From Alistipes sp. (lineage in GTDB: Bacteria; Bacteroidota; Bacteroidia; Bacteroidales; Rikenellaceae): DNA of 22,220 nucleotides. Positions 20,550 to 22,220 of the stretch are shown one piece after another. The position numbers and the translations under genes were made by a program. The notes under the pieces are model-generated. The model made no database searches. It saw nothing but the letters and a program-made list of their open reading frames with translations, and had not been told where the DNA came from. Where the stretch lies: assembly GCA_017559615.1 (NCBI GenBank), contig JAFYRB010000014.1:1-22220 (forward strand), in the 5' to 3' direction. The stretch's first letter is position 1, and every line of letters begins with the position of its first letter.

Positions 20550-22097
20550 ATGAGATATATATACAACATAGCCGCACTACTTATCACGCTTCTATGCGCT
20601 GTTTCGTGCATCGAGGAGCCAAATATGACAATCGAGGAGATTGAGCGCCGCTCACTCCGTGAGTGGATAACCGAGTACCACCCCGAGCTTTTGAATAACT
20701 ATCAGGAGGAGGGCGAGTATTATGTCGAGGTTTTGGATGAGGGTGTGATGGACTCTGTGACCGTTACAGGTAAGGATGTATGGGTATGGTACGACTTTAC
20801 AAGCCGCAGCCTTCAGGGCAACCTTCTTGAGACTCGTAACGTAGATATCGCAACGCAGATTAACACCTACAACAAGCACACGCACTACGTTCCAGCATAC
20901 CGCTTCAGTGGCAAGGATAGCCACACGCTGATGGAGGGAACATATCTCGCGACGTTCAACAAACTAAAGATTGGCGACACGGAGTTCGAGGTGCGCTATG
21001 GCACAAAACTACGCCTTTACCTTCCATCGTCGGTTGTTGGTGATTCGAAGACCAATGATGGTGGTTACGAGGGTGAGTTCGCTATCGACAGCAACAAACC
21101 TATGATTGTCGATATGACCATCTATGGTCACGTTGGCAACCCTGTGGCCTATGAGGGTGAGCGCGTTACGGCATTTGCTAATGTAAATGGCGGTGTCTGC
21201 AACGAGCATCGCGCCGAGAAGGAAGAGGAGGAGAAAGAGACCAAGCGAGTACGCCGCAGCACAACACGCACCGAGGGCGAAGAGGATAAAGAGGAGGAAG
21301 TTGACACTCGCCCATTGGAGTTCTTCGATGGTCGCTGGCACTTGCCAAATGACACTCTCGAGCATCTCTTGGTTAACTACACCTACACTCCAGAGAAATC
21401 CTTCGACTTTAAGAACTCGCTCGGTCTTGACACGTTGAAATATCCTGAGGAGAATATCTATACCAAAGGTAATGTATACGCCAATGCCAACCTCGATAGC
21501 CGCATCAACGAGGCTCTTATCAAGCGCTTTGGCAAGGGCATCTCGGGCGACGAGGAGATTCTCGATGCCGACTCTATCCATACAAACGCTACGGCAAAGG
21601 TGTGGTACATAGGTCGCTTCCTCGATGGTTTCATCTTCGATACGAATATCGACGAGGTAACAGAGATTCTCTACGGCGAGGTTAAGAATAAGGGCGAGGC
21701 GCTTACGTTCCAGACCAAGGATCCTGTCGAGGAGAACGATTATATCTTGGCGTGGGAGTATGCCCTACCAACGCTTCGTCTTGGTCAGTGGGCCGCTATC
21801 GTTACAGTTTCGACCTACGGCTACGGCATCTCGGGTAAGATTGGCTCACACACCTCAACAACCACAACTGATGGTACGTACGATTATGCGAGCTACTATA
21901 ACTATATGAACTATATGAACAACTACTACGGTGGTTACTATGGTTATGGTAATATGTATAACCAAGGCTATTATGGCTACAACCCATACTACTACGGCTA
22001 TACACCACAGGTTACAACCACAACGGTCACAACCACATCAGCCGAGATTCCAGCCTTCTCACCACTCCTCTTCCAGGTATTTGTTGAAAAGGAGTAA
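20550..22097 (+). CDS. Large lipoprotein with tandem FKBP-like domains and a Tyr-rich flap insertion
   Basis: From the ATG at 20550 (a TTG six bases earlier is not credible) the protein has 515 residues, with signal MRYIYNIAALLITLLCAVS and lipid cysteine C20 followed by IEEP, acidic like Bacteroidota surface-export signals. Residues about 45-215 look like a degenerate FKBP half. Residues 220-255 are a charged linker (E/K/R-rich). Residues about 335-515 form a second FKBP domain with the pocket residues in place: Y353, F363-D364 (LDGFIFDT), W402 (ILAWEYALPTLRLG), Y423/Y425 (YGYG) and the closing IP-FSPLLFQVFVE strand. Between YGYG and the closing strand lies an insertion of about 70 residues, with 19 tyrosines in residues 444-487 and then a Thr/Val run. 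It is co-transcribed with the smaller FKBP lipoprotein. Confidence 0.82.
   Translation: MRYIYNIAALLITLLCAVSCIEEPNMTIEEIERRSLREWITEYHPELLNNYQEEGEYYVEVLDEGVMDSVTVTGKDVWVWYDFTSRSLQGNLLETRNVDIATQINTYNKHTHYVPAYRFSGKDSHTLMEGTYLATFNKLKIGDTEFEVRYGTKLRLYLPSSVVGDSKTNDGGYEGEFAIDSNKPMIVDMTIYGHVGNPVAYEGERVTAFANVNGGVCNEHRAEKEEEEKETKRVRRSTTRTEGEEDKEEEVDTRPLEFFDGRWHLPNDTLEHLLVNYTYTPEKSFDFKNSLGLDTLKYPEENIYTKGNVYANANLDSRINEALIKRFGKGISGDEEILDADSIHTNATAKVWYIGRFLDGFIFDTNIDEVTEILYGEVKNKGEALTFQTKDPVEENDYILAWEYALPTLRLGQWAAIVTVSTYGYGISGKIGSHTSTTTTDGTYDYASYYNYMNYMNNYYGGYYGYGNMYNQGYYGYNPYYYGYTPQVTTTTVTTTSAEIPAFSPLLFQVFVEKE
21207..21314 (+). other. Charged low-complexity linker between the two FKBP-like halves
   Basis: This part of the reading frame (residues 220-255) encodes a run of glutamate and lysine, then an arginine/threonine patch (KRVRRSTTRT), then another glutamate-rich run. 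The DNA is purine-rich (repeated GAG/GAA/AAG). It looks like a flexible or partly helical spacer rather than a domain. Confidence 0.7.
21879..22010 (+). repeat. Tyr/Gly/Asn-rich low-complexity segment
   Basis: Residues 444-487 of the large lipoprotein contain 19 tyrosines in 44 positions with G, N and M, built from irregular repeats such as YYNYMNYMNNYY, YYGYG and NPYYYGY. The TAC/TAT/GGC codon mix varies, so it is not a recent exact DNA duplication. Confidence 0.85.
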
Positions 22098-22109
22098 AAC
22101 TTAAAGAGC

Positions 22110-22144
22110 AAAAAGAGTAGGCTGCGCGGTCTACTCTTTTTTTT
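22110..22144 (+). terminator. Terminator of the FKBP lipoprotein operon
   Basis: An 11-bp stem (22110-22120 with 22131-22141, core AAAGAGTAG/CTACTCTTT) and 10-base loop lead into a T tract to 22144. It lies 12 bases after the stop. Confidence 0.9.
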
Positions 22145-22177
22145 GTTTGGTTGCGACTACCCTACCTCCTAAAAATA

Positions 22178-22205
22178 AAACCCTCCACAGCATTGTGGAG
22201 GGTTT
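22178..22205. terminator. Second hairpin near the right edge
   Basis: A perfect 12-bp stem (AAACCCTCCACA at 22178-22189 with its complement at 22194-22205) and a GCAT loop. A-rich sequence on its left gives a U-rich tract for minus-strand RNA, so it probably terminates a minus-strand gene lying beyond the window. No coding sequence is seen in 22145-22220. Confidence 0.65.
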
Positions 22206-22220
22206 GTTGTTTGTTATATA

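Overview
The window looks like chromosomal core sequence from a Bacteroidota bacterium, most likely of the order Bacteroidales; I cannot fix the genus. The grounds are: at least twelve intergenic regions carry a Bacteroidota-type -7 box (TAnnTTTG or a one-mismatch form), often with a TTG/TTTG about 18-21 bases upstream; starts lack Shine-Dalgarno sequences; and the gene content is typical (fused FeoA-FeoB, Hc1 histone-like protein, DUF4251 protein, lipoproteins with acidic residues after the lipid cysteine, propionate-type methylmalonyl-CoA genes). No tRNA, rRNA, CRISPR array, insertion sequence or prophage was seen. Coding density is high and no gene-free stretch exceeds about 270 bases.

Layout. 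1-1365 (minus): methylmalonyl-CoA epimerase followed by the carboxyltransferase subunit of a methylmalonyl-CoA decarboxylase/propionyl-CoA carboxylase, the latter running off the left edge. 1636-3229 (plus, divergent): a thioredoxin-fold exported protein and the MeaB GTPase that guards methylmalonyl-CoA mutase. Together these are pieces of the succinate-propionate pathway. 3289-4498 (minus): a class III-like sirtuin overlapping an L,D-transpeptidase-type protein that has no signal peptide. 4632-5900 (plus): a sodium/dicarboxylate-type symporter. 6002-6559 (plus): a DUF4251 exported protein that may be translated from a leaderless mRNA. 6599-12574 (minus): a tight five-gene operon, S1-domain RNA-binding protein, methyltransferase, omega-amidase-like hydrolase, TauE/SafE-type transporter and UvrA. 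12781-12957 (minus): a 58-residue Hc1 histone-like protein. 13207-13740 (minus): an orphan AT-rich lipoprotein. 14004-16525 (plus): the ferrous iron importer FeoAB plus its small Cys-rich membrane partner. 16571-18343 (minus): the diadenylate cyclase CdaA followed by an unknown six-helix membrane protein with a split zinc-ribbon-like tail. 18448-19128 (minus): an OmpH/Skp-like lipoprotein. 19239-22097 (plus): RuvA, then two FKBP-type lipoproteins in an operon, the second with a Tyr/Gly/Asn-rich insertion inside its FKBP flap.

I do not see a complete, wholly undescribed multi-gene system. The points most worth following are the FKBP lipoprotein with the tyrosine-rich flap, the membrane protein co-transcribed with cdaA, the signal-peptide-less L,D-transpeptidase fused translationally to a sirtuin, the candidate leaderless DUF4251 gene, and the symporter with an altered sodium-binding NMDGT motif.
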